Source: Anthostomella pinea
Lineage: Eukaryota; Ascomycota; Sordariomycetes; Xylariales; Xylariaceae
Direction of reading: 5' to 3'
DNA length: 64,000 bases
NCBI GenBank assembly: GCA_963556695.1
Contig: CAUWAG010000013.1
Span: forward strand, 1,550,001-1,614,000
In this document: positions 34,158 to 46,265 of the stretch, one piece after another
How positions within the stretch are numbered: position 1 is the stretch's first letter
Layout of the letters: each line of letters begins with the position of its first letter
Translations under genes and position numbers: made by a program
Notes under the pieces: generated by a model
The model's database searches: none
Told to the model about the DNA's origin: nothing
The model's input: the letters and a program-made list of their open reading frames with translations, nothing else

Positions 34158-36203
34158 ATGTCTTCTTCAAGGCCTTCCAAAAAGCGGAAGCTCACTCCGC
34201 CTCAATCCGACGACGAGGGTTCATCTCACAAGACAGGTGCGAAAGTCCAAAAGGCTTTCTTCAAGAACGCATCTACCTGGAACCTTGAGGAGCAGTATGA
34301 GGACAAGGCACGGAAGGGAAAGAAGAGTAAGGAGAAGGAGAACACTCGACTTCCGCTCAAGCTCCCGGGGGGACGGGTGCAACCTTTCGCTGCCCCGGTG
34401 GTCGATGACGTGAAGGATGTCGAGAGTGATGATGACTGGTTGGAGGGCGAGGAGTTGTCTGCCGATGAAGCGGGTGAGGAACCTGTCGAAGCCCAACCCG
34501 AAATCCCGGAGTACCAGCAGATCAAGGAGGCCAAAGAGGAGTTAGCGAAGATTGCGTCCTTGCTCAATGAGGATCCCGGAGAGAACGCCGGCGCTTTCAA
34601 AGCTCTCGGCAAGATAGGAGCATCCAAGATCCCTACTATTGTCATGCTCACTCTGGCTACTCAGTTGAGCGTTTATAAGGACCTCATTCCGGGCTACCGA
34701 ATACGGCCGGTAGCTGAAGACAATTCAAAGGAGAAGTTATCAAAAGACGTGAGGAGGCTCCGGACCTATGAAGACTCACTGGTTTCCGGCTACCAGGCAT
34801 ATGTCAGGGAGCTCACCAAATACACGAAAGCAGGCAAGCGTCAGGACAGCGGCATGGCGAGTGACATTGCAGGCGTCGCAATGACTTGCGCGTGTACTCT
34901 CCTGACATCCGTGCCCCATTTCAACTTCCGCAGCGAACTCATCAAGATCCTTGTAAGAAAGTGCTCTTCGCGACGTGTCGACAATGATTTCAACAAATGC
35001 CTTCAGGCCTTCCAAACTCTGTTCCAAGAGGATCAGGAAGGGCGTCCCTCGATGGAGGCTGCCTCCCTTCTCTCCAAGATGATGAAAGCAAAGGAGTATC
35101 AAGTAGACGAGAGTGTCGTCAATCTCTTTTTACACCTGCGGCTGTTATCAGACTTCTCTGGCAAAGGGTCCAAGGACACGGTTGACCGCGACGATGACGG
35201 TCTCAACCGCAAGAAACCGAAAGCGAAGAAGGTGTTCCGGAACAAGAAAGAGCGGAAGGAGATGAAGGAACAACGAGCACTCGACAAGGACATGGCACAT
35301 GCGGATGCACTGGTCAGCTCCGAAGAGCGAGACCGGATGCAGAATGATACTCTCAAGCTAGTATTTGCTACCTACTTCAGGATTCTGAAGCTGCGCGTGC
35401 CGCATCTCATGGGCGCTGTCCTCGAGGGCTTAAGCAAGTACGCAGCAAACATCAACCAGGACTTCTTTGGCGACCTGCTAGAAGCACTGAAGGATCTCAT
35501 CCGTCACAGCGACGCCGACCAAGCTGCGGATGAGGCCGCGGAAGCCGATGACGACGATACACCACTCCGCAACACGACAAGAGAGGCTCTGCTTTGCACG
35601 GTGACAGCATTCACGCTGCTCGCAGGCCAAGACGCACACAACTCGCGCGCAGACCTCCACCTCGATCTCTCCTTCTTCACGACCCACCTCTGGCAGACGC
35701 TCTTCCCGCTCGCCCTCCACCCAGACCTCGAGCTCGGCGCAAGGTCCCTGCACCTGCCAGACCCAGATGCGCCCCAGGCTTCCACCGCGGTCAAGGCCCG
35801 CTCCGACAACAAGGTCAACCTGCAGACGACGACGGTACTGCTGATCCGGTGCCTGACGGCAATCCTGCTTCCCCCCTTTAACGTCCGATCAGTCCCACCG
35901 CTACGGCTCGCGGCCTTCGCAAAGCAGCTCATGGGCGCATCGCTACACGTCCCCGAAAAGTCCGCGCAGGCGATTTTGGCTCTACTAGCTGATGTCGGCA
36001 GCACGCACGGCCGCAAGATCGCGGCGCTGTGGAACACGGAGGAGCGCAAGGGCGATGGTACCTACAACCCGGTCAGCGAGAGCGTCGAGGGCAGCAACCC
36101 CTACGCCGCTACGGTTTGGGAGGGCGAAATTCTTCGCCGGCATTATTGCCCGAAAGTGAGAGAGGGAGTCAGGGTCGTGCAGAAGCATTTGGAGCAGAGG
36201 TAG
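34158..36203 (+). CDS. noc3: Nucleolar complex protein 3 (NOC3), ribosome biogenesis
   Basis: Intronless, 681 residues from the ATG at 34158 (MSSSRPSKKRKLTPPQ, a nuclear-localisation-like start); an in-frame upstream ATG at 34095 is less likely. Conserved signposts are FKNASTWNLEEQY near residue 40, the NOC3 domain from about residue 120 (IKEAKEELAKIASLLNEDP and KIPTIVMLTLATQLSVYKDL), a basic KKxxRNKKERK segment around residues 355-375, and a C-terminal CBF/Mak21-type helical domain. NOC3 works with NOC2 in moving pre-60S particles from nucleolus to nucleoplasm, and in yeast also in replication licensing. Shares its promoter region with nip7, another 60S factor. Confidence 0.92.
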   Translation: MSSSRPSKKRKLTPPQSDDEGSSHKTGAKVQKAFFKNASTWNLEEQYEDKARKGKKSKEKENTRLPLKLPGGRVQPFAAPVVDDVKDVESDDDWLEGEELSADEAGEEPVEAQPEIPEYQQIKEAKEELAKIASLLNEDPGENAGAFKALGKIGASKIPTIVMLTLATQLSVYKDLIPGYRIRPVAEDNSKEKLSKDVRRLRTYEDSLVSGYQAYVRELTKYTKAGKRQDSGMASDIAGVAMTCACTLLTSVPHFNFRSELIKILVRKCSSRRVDNDFNKCLQAFQTLFQEDQEGRPSMEAASLLSKMMKAKEYQVDESVVNLFLHLRLLSDFSGKGSKDTVDRDDDGLNRKKPKAKKVFRNKKERKEMKEQRALDKDMAHADALVSSEERDRMQNDTLKLVFATYFRILKLRVPHLMGAVLEGLSKYAANINQDFFGDLLEALKDLIRHSDADQAADEAAEADDDDTPLRNTTREALLCTVTAFTLLAGQDAHNSRADLHLDLSFFTTHLWQTLFPLALHPDLELGARSLHLPDPDAPQASTAVKARSDNKVNLQTTTVLLIRCLTAILLPPFNVRSVPPLRLAAFAKQLMGASLHVPEKSAQAILALLADVGSTHGRKIAALWNTEERKGDGTYNPVSESVEGSNPYAATVWEGEILRRHYCPKVREGVRVVQKHLEQR

Positions 36204-36732
36204 TAACTGGTGTGGCTGGCATGCAGCGTAGATAGATTAGAGGGTTGAGTTATACCAATTATGACAGACGCAAGGAGTGGTTTTGCACGCATTTCATTGG
36301 GTTTTCTAGCGCATAGTGACTGCAAGTTATCGTGACAAATCCCAACCTCTCAATACACGGGTAGGTCAAGGCAAAGTCCTCTCGTGCCTTCAAGGTGCGC
36401 AATAACTTCTTCGGCCTGTCGCTCGACCTGAAGCTGACCTGTCCATCGCAGACATGAATGCAGATCATAGTTCCGTCGTCCAGCTCGGCCTACAAAGGCA
36501 TGATCCAGATTACAATGCGCATAACCAGTGTTTGTTTGTTTGTTTGTTTGTTTTGTATTTAACGTGGGGGATTGCTCCTCAGTAGTGCAAACCACGCCTC
36601 CCAGAGCCTCTGCATCGCAGGGTTGTGGAGGTATCAAGATAATAAGTACAGTCAGTCCCGCTCACGAGCCCATCCCCGTTGTTGCGGCGGTATGACCTTG
36701 GGTCATCCATCTGGTCCTTCAAGAACAGCTAT
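36204..36732. other. Intergenic region with a TTTG tandem repeat
   Basis: Lies between noc3 and the LINE remnant. Contains about seven GTTT/TTTG units at 36531-36555. No gene supported. Confidence 0.5.
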
Positions 36733-37482
36733 CTATCGAGGGCAGATTGATGAAAAGAATTTCCTCTTCTCCACGAATTTTGCCCATTCTGTGCTCCTCT
36801 CCCTTAAGTATTGTAAACAAGCTGGCCTAAACGAGTACCTGGGCAGCAGCCGATTTTTCCCCAGCCTCTTACAAAAGAAAATATATTGTGGTGTTTTTTT
36901 CTCACCACAGCTGCAGTGATCATTCGAGTCTATATGCCCAAAGCGTTCGTGGTATCTTGCAAAGTCGCCATATCTAGATCTGGCCGCTAGAAGTCTGTAT
37001 AAAGTACTCCTCTTAAAAGATATAAGGTCTTTTTCAGTTATTGTATGTGAGTATATTTCTTGATATCTAGGTTCTGATTGGTCTTTTCACCATTGATTGA
37101 ACTCTTTCTTGCCCTTTCTTTTGAGATCTCTCTTGACCCACGAGATTGTGGGAAGGTTTGTTGTGTTTGTTTCTAGCATGGCACCCTCTTTTGCTAGTGT
37201 GTCGGCAGCTTCGTTGCCATCAATATCTCTGTGTCCAGGAATCCACTTGACGGTCACTCCAGGAGTGTGTGCCGTGGCCGCAAACCAGTGGTGAAGGCGT
37301 TCTGAAGCTATGGAAAGGCATGTCCAGTAAACAGTACCCTGAATGTCGGTGGTGCATAACTCAAGACCACTAAAGTGCTGAGTGCAAGAAGTACTTGGAT
37401 GCGGCTGAGCCTCCTGGGGGATATAAGGCAAAATATGAGCAAATTTTTCAACGCACCAGAAAGATTCCCTGCAAGCCTGCAA
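36733..37482 (-). mobile_element. 3' remnant of a LINE (non-LTR) retrotransposon, RNase H to C-terminus
   Basis: Minus-strand frame with VTVKWIPGHRDIDGNEAADT, the C-terminal part of a LINE-type RNase H domain, then after an in-frame TGA (37087-37089; TGG to TGA fits a RIP-type G to A change) LLAARSRYGDFARYHERF and a Cys/His knuckle (HCSCGEKKTPQ...FFCKR), then a tail ending FFSSICPR and stop at 36733-36735. This order (RNase H, LLAAR-GDF-YHERF, knuckle, ICPR end) is that of fungal Tad-like elements. Reverse transcriptase is absent upstream in the next 200 bases, so this is a 5'-truncated, dead copy. The exact 5' limit is uncertain. Confidence 0.8.
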
Positions 37483-38478
37483 GGAATTCCTTGTATAATC
37501 TTATCTGGCGGACTGGTTTAAACCAGTGTGCTTGAGGAAAACCACCACATTTTCCGGAGGTTGCTGTAGTGCTAGACCACAACTTTACAGTCCACGTCCC
37601 TAGTGGAGCCTTTCTTTTTGTCGAGTTTCATTCTTAGGACCAGGCGGGTTCGAGCCTGGGTGAGTGGGGGCTGTACATCTTTTTATCTTTTACACTTTCG
37701 CCGTTCTTTTTCCTTTTCCTTTTGAATCAGGCACGACCTCTGTCGTCCTGTTCTAGAGCTCCAATATAGCGCCGTGTAAAGATCAACCATCGCCCTCTAT
37801 GCATATGTATAGGTGACCCCTTTATGTTCTCCCAGATTTGCCCGCCCTTCATGCGATGGAACCACAACACAGGGGAGCTACGAGAAGCGCCGTAACGAGC
37901 CCGCGAGAGAGATTGAACACGCCAGTATAATCCATACACTCTTCCACCGAGCCCTGAGACCGGTTGCATCCGTATGAACCACGCGAACCCCCACGGAGAT
38001 GAATACCGCTCTACGTACACTCCAAGTGTACGCACCACCAACTATTCAAAGCCACCATCACCTACATCATCGTCAAGCCAGCCATATCCCCATATACCCA
38101 GACTGCGGGCGCGGCTCGCGGGATTGGCGAGGATGACGTCTGGCGGATCAACGACCTGGCTTCCCACCACGCTAGAGGCTTCAAGCGACGAAGCCCAGGA
38201 TTGCCTCCATTCTAGTCTAGCTCGAACACTAGGTACTGCGAGGAGAAAAACGAAGTCTTGAGACGCAATATGTAGTGGTTCATAACACAGGTGCTGGAAA
38301 GAGGTGTGGGCGGTTGAGCCCCCGGTTAGTGAGAATTTCATTCATCTGTGCCTTTCGGACTTGGGTATATTCAGCCCTCATCACATAGTCTCCGTGCGCG
38401 CCATGTTGATGAGGTTCCAGATAACCCGTGGAAATTTCAAAATTCTGGAGCAAGCATACAAGAGTAAACAGCTATAAC
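37483..38478. other. Intergenic region beside the LINE remnant
   Basis: Scattered short ORFs without recognisable similarity. A B-box-like GGTTCGAGCC at about 37648 has no matching tRNA fold around it. May contain further unrecognised LINE sequence. Confidence 0.4.
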
Positions 38479-38592
38479 TTGATACGCCACTCCCAATGCT
38501 TATGTTACCGTGCTTATGCCGATTCGACAAATACGCCGTTGCTTGCTGGACGGGTGGTGCACGGAGACTTATAAGGGCTCAGCGTACACAGG
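38479..38592 (+). repeat. Short dispersed repeat, copy 2
   Basis: Diverged copy of 24978-25095: TTGATACGCCACTCCC, then GCTTATGCCGATT, GGACGGGTGGTGCACGGAGA and CTTATAAGGGCTCAGCGTA in the same order and spacing. Confidence 0.7.
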
Positions 38593-39357
38593 CTCTCCCA
38601 CGCTTTGTCTCCTACCATGTGCCTTTATTGACTGTCACTCGCAGATCAACTTGCCAGAACCAATTTTTGTATGGCGAACATGGTTGATTCAGAGACTATC
38701 CCTATGAGCACTATCTGCGCAACAGTTTTGCCTCGTGACCTATACTATCAAACATCCACAATTCCTCTACCTTTCCTCATTAGCACCCCTCCAAACGTGT
38801 TTTTTTCCCACCATTGCCCTTCCGTGTGATGCCAGGCTGATGAATTCGGTTGAAATGGTTAGAAAGTCAACACATACTTGCCAATTCATCCAGTCCTCGC
38901 ATCAGATCCACGAACGACCGTCCCATACAGATCCCCAAAGACGGGAAAGCACACGTCACCTTTGGCCAGTGCGCAACAGTGTCGAGTGGTCTATGGGGAC
39001 CCATAGACTCAGATACGGAAAAAGGAGTGACCAGAGGCAATCCAACAGCACTAGAGGACAGGCTGATACCTAGCCATGATCCTCTGATCGTTGGTACTAT
39101 CCGTATGTTGTGTTTCGGAACAGATCAAATACCAGGAGTACCTGCCGGTCGAGGGATATATTTCGTCAATCACTCCGTACATGCTAGCGGATGAAGTGAC
39201 GAGAATTGTTCTAAATGTTGCACAACATCCAAAGAGGAAACCATGAGCACTGGAAATAATAAAACAGAACGAGGGCGAATGCATTCGGGCAGGGAAATCT
39301 CCAGCAGAATGAACTCAGGTGAAAACCGCCGATGGTTGAGTCATGCTGTCATGATGG
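38593..39357. other. Intergenic region, no supported gene
   Basis: A 114-residue + strand ORF (38850-39194) has no recognisable features. Otherwise the 3' flank of the RGG-type gene at 39358. Confidence 0.4.
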
Positions 39358-40849
39358 CTATCGTTGGTTGGGTCCTGAGAGTGATCCATTCGTAATATCG
39401 TGCGGTCTGAAATGGGGATGATTCGTTAGTTCGATATTCCCGCTTGCTTCTTGCTGATACTACTTGTGAGTAAGGAAAGCGACTTACCTGCCATACTCTC
39501 TAGACAACGAGACTTGGCGAAGACTGACATAATCGTGGACCTTGCTGGCGAGGGCTTTGGTCGATGTACCTCTCGCTAGCGTCCAGTGCACTATGGCTTC
39601 GTGGATCGACAGCCCTTGGTTTAGGGGTGATCACACCAACGTGAGACTCCAAGGCCACGTCCCTGTGACATACCGGAGCTGACTTTCGGACCCGCACGGT
39701 TGGCAGGACCACGTCGCTCTATCCCTGAATTGTCCGTCGAGACAACTGACATTGAGTCATTATCTTGGTCAGGAATTGCAGCTGCTGGAGCACGAGGCTG
39801 ATGAGCTGCAATGTTCCAGACAGCCTCGTCGCGGGGAAGGGATCGGTTGTCCTAGCGAAACATATCTGTCAATGCTTTATCTCCCAAACTTCAACTCACA
39901 CAACTCAAAGGGGACTTACCCGCTCGCCCCCAATGTCTCCTGCTCCAGGTTGGTGCTGATGGTTCGCTGGGTTCCACATTGAACCATTGAGACCCCGGGG
40001 TCGCAGTCGCGCACAAGAGCTTGCAATGCTCTGAGCATCCTCAACACCTCCCATCTCTACATCGTCTTGGTATTCTTGTCTATCTTGTCGACTTTCAGAA
40101 GAGCCATCAAGTGACATGATATACTGCGGCGTCGGTGGGACATTTCTGTCGCCCATGGAAGCAGGGGGGGTGTTCTCAGGAAGTCGCTGGCGTGCTTCCG
40201 CGCTGTGAACGTTGTCGCCGTCAGTGGGCGAGGATTCTTGACCACCAAAAGAGTAGTTGTTCTGCGCCAGGTTGGTTCTGGGAGCGAGGTGCGTATTAGC
40301 ATCATGGTCTACCATTTGGGGGCGCTGCTGAGAAGCATGAACAAATGATGTTTGCGCCGACCCCGTGGTTGATGTTCGGGGCTGTTGATGGTAGAAGTAT
40401 CGATCAGCATCTGGCGAGCCGGAGGTGACAAGCTCGTTTGCCGCCCATTTTGCTCGGATCGAGGAGTCGCCCATGTCAGCTGCACTTCGTCCAGGCATAG
40501 CTGCTTGGTAGGCGGTGGATGATGCAGCTGGCCTAGCTTGGAAAGGCTGACCGAACCCACCAGAGGGAACACCGTTTCCACGACCGGAATATGAACCGCG
40601 ACCGGCCGCCGACGGGCGATTGTTCCAGCCGAAGGTAGCACTTTCCTGACCGTAAGTCGGTGCATTCTGGAATTGTCCTTCCCCAGAGGCTTGATAACAT
40701 CCGCGGCCGCCAGCTTGATGAGATCCACGACCCCCAGCTCTGGCACCTCGTCGTCCGGGTCGAGGGGGTTGAGCGCCGCTGAAACTCGTCTGCAACTCCC
40801 TAGCGAGCCGCAACTGCTCAGCGAGATTGGCATCACCCTGACCAGCCAT
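39358..40849 (-). CDS. Hypothetical RGG/low-complexity protein
   Basis: Exon 1 (39920-40849) encodes 310 residues starting MAGQGDANLAEQLRLARELQ, followed by RG/GRG repeats (residues about 30-105), Gln/Ser-rich disorder and a WNPANHQHQPGAG motif. A phase-0 intron (39852-39919, GTAAGT donor) leads to exon 2 (39674-39851), which carries a related WNIAAHQPRAPAAA motif. I place two more introns (39615-39673 and 39407-39487) giving SIHEAIVHWTLARG and a stop at 39358, for 427 residues. The last two junctions are less certain; without the second intron the frame ends soon after SGMSQGRG. RGG composition suggests RNA binding. I do not recognise the family. Confidence 0.55.
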
Positions 40850-42498
40850 ATTGACGACTTGACAATATTGTTGAACCGAAACAGAGGGTGCTATTGAAAC
40901 AACGAGGAATTAAGTTTGACGAGCGCCTGGTAGTTGTCTGGGTCCCAGTAGAGCCGAGCGCGGAACCCGAGAGTTTTAGTAGAGGGGACAATGGACGATG
41001 GGATCAGAATCGACAGCGAGTTCGCAACTATTCGGGCGTCAAGGTTAGCCATAGACCCCAGTACGACGTTGCTTCAATTAGTTGAGTGGCTGTGGAATAC
41101 TACCATACACCAGATCGCTTCCCCAGTCGCTGCGAAGGGGGCTTGGACCTCGAACGGTGATGAGACGACAGGCTTAGGGGTGTGAAAGGGGAGCGCGTGG
41201 TATTCGATTCAACGGCAACGACTAGACACAGACGAAATGAGAGAATACTTACCAGCGTTACGAGACACGATTATGTGGTGTTCCGGTTGTAGTAGCGGAG
41301 ACCTTCTGTGTTGCAAGGTATCCTGCGCAGCGGGGTGACCAAGGGCTGCACACCAAGGATGGTGATGAGTTGAAGATATGGCTGTGGCGGCTTCGTACCA
41401 AAGTACAATGCCGCACAGGGTATCGGAAGAAGGGTCCGATGCTGCGCACGATCCAGTGAGCTGCCGCAAGTTGTCAGGTGAACCCGAGCTGCCTTCGCCG
41501 GCCTTCTCGGAGAGCTTGATGCTGGGTCTGGCAGGTGGTGGGTTCGATGACTTACTGCTGAGTCCAGAGGGAGTCAACTATGATCACGATGCGGTTCGGC
41601 AAACGCTCTAAGCCTATGAGCGCGTTGATGGTGTCCAGCGACAGGTTCGCCCGGTGGTAGGTGGAAGGTGTTTCTGCAATGCAGATGTGTGCAGTGCAGG
41701 TTTGTATTCCAAGGCCGAATGAAGGCCGTGAGATCGATGACAGGTCCCAATGTTGTAATGAGTGACAGAAGGAGAGCCGAAAAGACTCGCCAACAAACGT
41801 GCGGCGAATTGAAGGAGTGAAAATGCAGGTGGTGCACCAGGAGATGTGCCGGCGCGGGTTGTTTTGGCGTGAAGAAACGCGCCAAAATTGGTTGTGAAGA
41901 AAAGCAGGAAGGAAAGCAGGAAGGCGCGTGTTTTTGAAACGACCTGCAGCTTCCTGGGTTTCCTAGTTGCCTTAGGAGATGAGATGGGAAAGGCAGATGA
42001 GCTCCTTCCCCAGAAACCCAAAGCAACCGTTCCCCTCAATACCCCTATCGCAAGAATAACCGAAAATGGCCCGGGCTTCCTCCCTCTTGCTTTCAAGCAC
42101 CCCATTCCCTAGACCAAAATTGTTGGCAAAATCATCTTTAGATCTCATTTGGGTTCTAAAATGCAGGCTGGAAACCTTGCATCAGACCAAGGCATCTATC
42201 AAAGGAGATCGATACCGACAGGTATTGCACAGACGCAGTAGCACCCTGCGCAAACGGGCCCATCCACCAGTCCACCAAACACTGCGTTGCCAATTCTTTG
42301 ACACCCAGCCGCGGTATTCTGAGTAAGTCCAAGACCATCGCTGCTTGATAGCCTGCTTCCTGTGCGAGTGGCTCCTCGCCTTGCGAAGTGTACGGCTTGA
42401 CCAGCTCAAGCTGCTCATGTTCACCTCTTTCAGTCAACTTTGAACCTTTTTCTGAGATGATAACTGGATATAGTGTAAGGCCTCTGCCTGACATCGGA
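40850..42498. other. Intergenic region between the RGG gene and POP3
   Basis: Several overlapping ORFs of 80-160 residues on both strands; none shows a domain or a convincing splice structure. The + strand frame 41378-41611 is compact and acidic at its end and is the best candidate if a small gene exists. Otherwise 3' flank of pop3 and leader of the RGG gene. Confidence 0.4.
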
Positions 42499-43432
42499 TC
42501 ACACTTTGCTCCGCTGCTTTTTGGCGCCTATGCTTGTCTCGATTGTGTTGATTTTGGTGGGCTGATGCTCAGCCTGGCTTGCCACCTTCAACCAAGGCAC
42601 ATCCACGATCGGCACTCGCTGTCGGATGAATTCGACCAAGGCTTCGGAATTCGGCGCATCATCGCAAAGGGCAATACACGAAGCCCGGGGGATACCCAGA
42701 GATTCCGAGAGACGGTCTTCGCAGGCCTTCGACAGCCCTACCAACCTGGTTGGAATCCGAGACGGGTGAGAGTTGGAGGCGACGGCCACCATCTGGGGCA
42801 GATGGCTGTTGAGCATGTTTGCTTGTCCGGAACGAGCCACGAACACAACCGAGTAGAAGCGGCCCGCCGAGTTCCCTACTTCCGCCGATGTCTGCCCTGG
42901 TGGTAGCAGTCCGAGTAGACGTCCTTCTGCTGCTTGCTTTTGCATATTCCGGGTGACTGTCGTCAGTCCGACATCCACGTAGGACAAGATCTCTGGCGCA
43001 GGAGGAGAGGGCGCATCCGTCTCCTTTTCAGATGCCTCCTTGCGCTTCCGCTTCTTTGCACGTTTGCCTTTGGACGGCCGAGCATGCTCAGACCGGTGAC
43101 GACCTAGAGGTGCCAGTAGACTACAACCATCATCAGTTTTGATGCCAGAGAAAGGGCCACTGTAGGAGATATCGATACAGGTGAGCCTACGGACGGCAGG
43201 CTGCATACGACAGGGCATGAGGCACTCTGTCCTGTTACAGCCGTGACATGATCGACCGACTTACGTGCAAAGGAGCTCCAGGATGGTTTCTTGATCTTCG
43301 GGCTGTATTTCCGGCCTGCATGGCGCTGGTAAGCGATGAATGCGGCATGGGGGGGGGGGACACTGGATCGTACCATGACACAGCTGAGTACGGCGTATCC
43401 AATTGGAACACCAATCGCTTCTTTTTGTCCAT
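42499..43432 (-). CDS. pop3: RNase P/RNase MRP subunit POP3
   Basis: Three exons: 43374-43432, 43265-43315, 42499-43120; 243 residues. Joined they read MDKKKRLVFQLDTPYSAVSW, then PEIQPEDQETILELLC, then TLLAPLGRHRSEH, the start typical of fungal Pop3. The middle is a Lys/Arg-rich nuclear-type segment, followed by PEILSYVDVGLTTVTRNMQ and a fold resembling L7Ae/Rpp38 proteins with LVGLSKACEDRLSESLGI and VPWL near the end. Pop3 is a protein subunit of the RNPs that process tRNA 5' ends and pre-rRNA. Intron 1 contains a ten-base C tract (43351-43360, given as G on the + strand). No lesion. Confidence 0.85.
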
Positions 43433-46265
43433 TGTGGGCGCCCAGCCTAGCTTGGCGGATAGCGCTTGCGAAGCTGAGAAGGCCCTAATATCAGGAGCCA
43501 GAACTCATAGGCGAGCCTGCGGACAAGGTCCAAATAAGGTTGGTTAGGAGGTTCAAACCTCAAGGTTGGTGCTGTGGGTGTCTCTGGAGGGACCAACGAT
43601 GGAAGAGACGGCCAAATGACAGCGTTTGAATGCAAGTTGCTTCTTCTCCTATCTGCAATGCAGATTCCGGCCGTCTCAGATTCGACCTTCAGTAAGGTAT
43701 TGTAGATACGGTGAAGCTGAATCTTTTCGCTTATCGCAAGTTGAGTTGTCAGAAGAAGTGGAGGAGATACAAAATACTTCAATCCCAAGCGCCACTTTTC
43801 GCGGGAGTGACCGCGTACCGCGACCGCGACCGCGACCGCGACGGACTCGGGCAGGCCCGAGCTTTAAATGGGCCCCGCGACTTTTAGCGACTTTTGGATA
43901 TGGAGCTCGGATGATGACGTAGCCTTCAGTCACTCCCGGGCCCGGGCGTATGCATCCAGCCCGATGAGACTCCCAGCCCATCTTGAAGCTTCAACATCCA
44001 TATACCTACATGTTCTTGACGTGTTAAAGCCGACCACCGCATGTCAAACTGGAATCCAAAGGTCTATGTAGGTAATCACAAAACAATTGTGCACTCCTAC
44101 TATACTGTACCTGACTTGTAAGGAGTCAAACAAACGAGATAGTATGTGACTATAAGTGACTGGTTCTACTATCATACATGTAGCAGCGTCTATCATGCAG
44201 AAGTACAATCTTGAGAGTCTCAATATAGACCACCTAAATTATTCAGCGGTAGGAAAACGACGGCCAACCCACTTCTGACTTATATGGATCGTTTCACCTA
44301 TAAGCATGACTTACACGATGCCGTGACACAGGCTTGACGGCCGAAGCAAATGCTTGAGGATCAAAGATACCTAACCTATCTAGCATTGAACTGTCGTAGA
44401 CTAATTGTGCCACCAAGTTAACCTTTGTGAGCTAGAGTCCAGATGCAGATGGACATGAGGTGGCAGGTAGCTATATGGAGCTACATGTAGTCTTTACCTA
44501 TGAGGTAGGTAGTCATTGTCTGCATGTGTTCTCGAAAGTGAAACTCTGCTGGTGTAGTGAAAGTACATGAAGGAACCGCAGCCATATCCATCTCTGAACA
44601 GCCAGGAACATTCCACCCTTTATCTATATCATTCATGACTGGAGCTTCGACAGCATTGAAGACCTACCTAATACATTAACTTAGTAAGTAGGTATTGGCA
44701 TATTGCCTGTCTCAAACATGTGCCGTGAGCTGCACATATGGCATTACGTAACTGCTCATAGGCATCAGCTCAATCTTGCTGGTTTCAACCTTAAGCTTCC
44801 AAGGTTCTAAGTCCGCGACGCCTCCTAAACTCTGTTCTTCCCGTCCTGACCTAGCCTGCCCTCCTGCACCACCCACATTGACACATTGCTTGTCTAATCA
44901 GCGTCTACACTCCCAGAGTTCTACTCGATCACACAGCTCTCCCACCTAAGGACAGCCTCTACTGACCTCGGCTACAGCCTTCCAATTTGCAAATGCCATC
45001 TGTCTCACCTCCTTGCCTACGTCATCAACATATTGTAGACGCTATGGGATCGAGTACCAAAACCTAGTACGACCCCAGCGTTCAACAGTTAGGTAGCCAC
45101 TGGGGTGCTTCATCCGGCAACCAACCTACCTACCTAACCGCCTAGATACCTACTGTGCCTATAGGCCCCTGACTCCGGTCTGATCACCCCAGTGACAGAT
45201 ACAGTCAGTGCACCTGCAATTGATACATTCAAGAGGTCAGGCAATGTGCGTCGACCCAGGCCGACATTCACCGTTCATCTGCACACAACCATCTTCCATA
45301 TTCCCCCAGATTCCAGACTCCAGTCCTTGATGTAGGCTTGTGCGCAGCGTTAGTGCATTTCTTCTACCTCACACTACAACCTGGAAACTTCATCTCTACC
45401 CAGGTACCTCAAGGGTTGCTAAACCTTCGAAGGTCCATTGTCTAAAGCTCTTTGCCCGCCCTACCCACGTCGGATGCCTTCATGAGGTGCATCCATACAC
45501 CTAGGTGCATCTTTCTTTGGTAAAGACATCAATCTCAGACAGGTACGTCCAGCTCCGGCAAGCTTTCTCTGCCAAAGGTACCTAGGTAGCCTCAAACACA
45601 TGTCCCATGTGTGTTCACAGTTTCAATGTTGAATGCCAGGCTGCCAGCTAGCTGTCTCTACATATTCAGCCCTCTCCTTCACCAGACGTCTCCACCCACG
45701 CCCCTCCCCCACCACTAGCTCCAGCTTCTCTCTCACCAAGCCCAAGGCCCCAAGCAGTTCAATTGATTGAAGCCCCACACATCCCCCGCCATCCGTCCAC
45801 CACTGCAGCACCGCACCAGCACCGTCAAGAAAGTGGACACTGGGTACTTCCAGACTGTGCTAAGTTGCTAACTCCCACCCACCCCCCTGGTCCAGGTAAG
45901 GTAGAGCTTCTCCAAGGTCCCCATGTTTGCCGAAAACCACACCACGAACCACAGCTCCCCTCCGAACCCTTCTGCAAACCGAACCAGGCACTTTCTTCGA
46001 GAGCTGTCCCATCATCCGCCGCCCATGCCCACGCCTGTCGCGTCCAGTCTTCCATATACTGACGCTGCTGGCCTGTCTCTCTCCTATTCCGTTCTTCCTT
46101 CTCCCGTCTTCCAAGTTCTTACCCCGCATGTGCATACACACGCGCATATCCTAACCCACATGCTAATTCTGGAATCTGCCAGCCGCCGAGCCTCCTCGCG
46201 CGAGCGCCTCCAGCATCGTCGGTTGGAGCTCCACGATTCCCCCATTCTCTGTTTGCACCAGCCAA
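43433..46265. promoter_or_regulatory. Long upstream region between pop3 and the deubiquitinase gene
   Basis: About 2.8 kb without a supported gene. A GACCGC-type tandem repeat lies at 43811-43840. From about 44300 to 45600 TAGGTA/TACCTA motifs are frequent, sometimes clustered (for example 45123-45155). From about 45650 the sequence is C-rich and likely leader of the gene at 46266. Confidence 0.5.

Noticed and set aside
37641..37665. GGTTCGAGCC, B-box-like
   Set aside because: No A box upstream and no acceptor stem; possibly chance or SINE-like.
39500..39712. Alternative minus frame for the third exon of the RGG gene
   Set aside because: It would need a different acceptor; the chosen frame links two good splice junctions. 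Not fully excluded.
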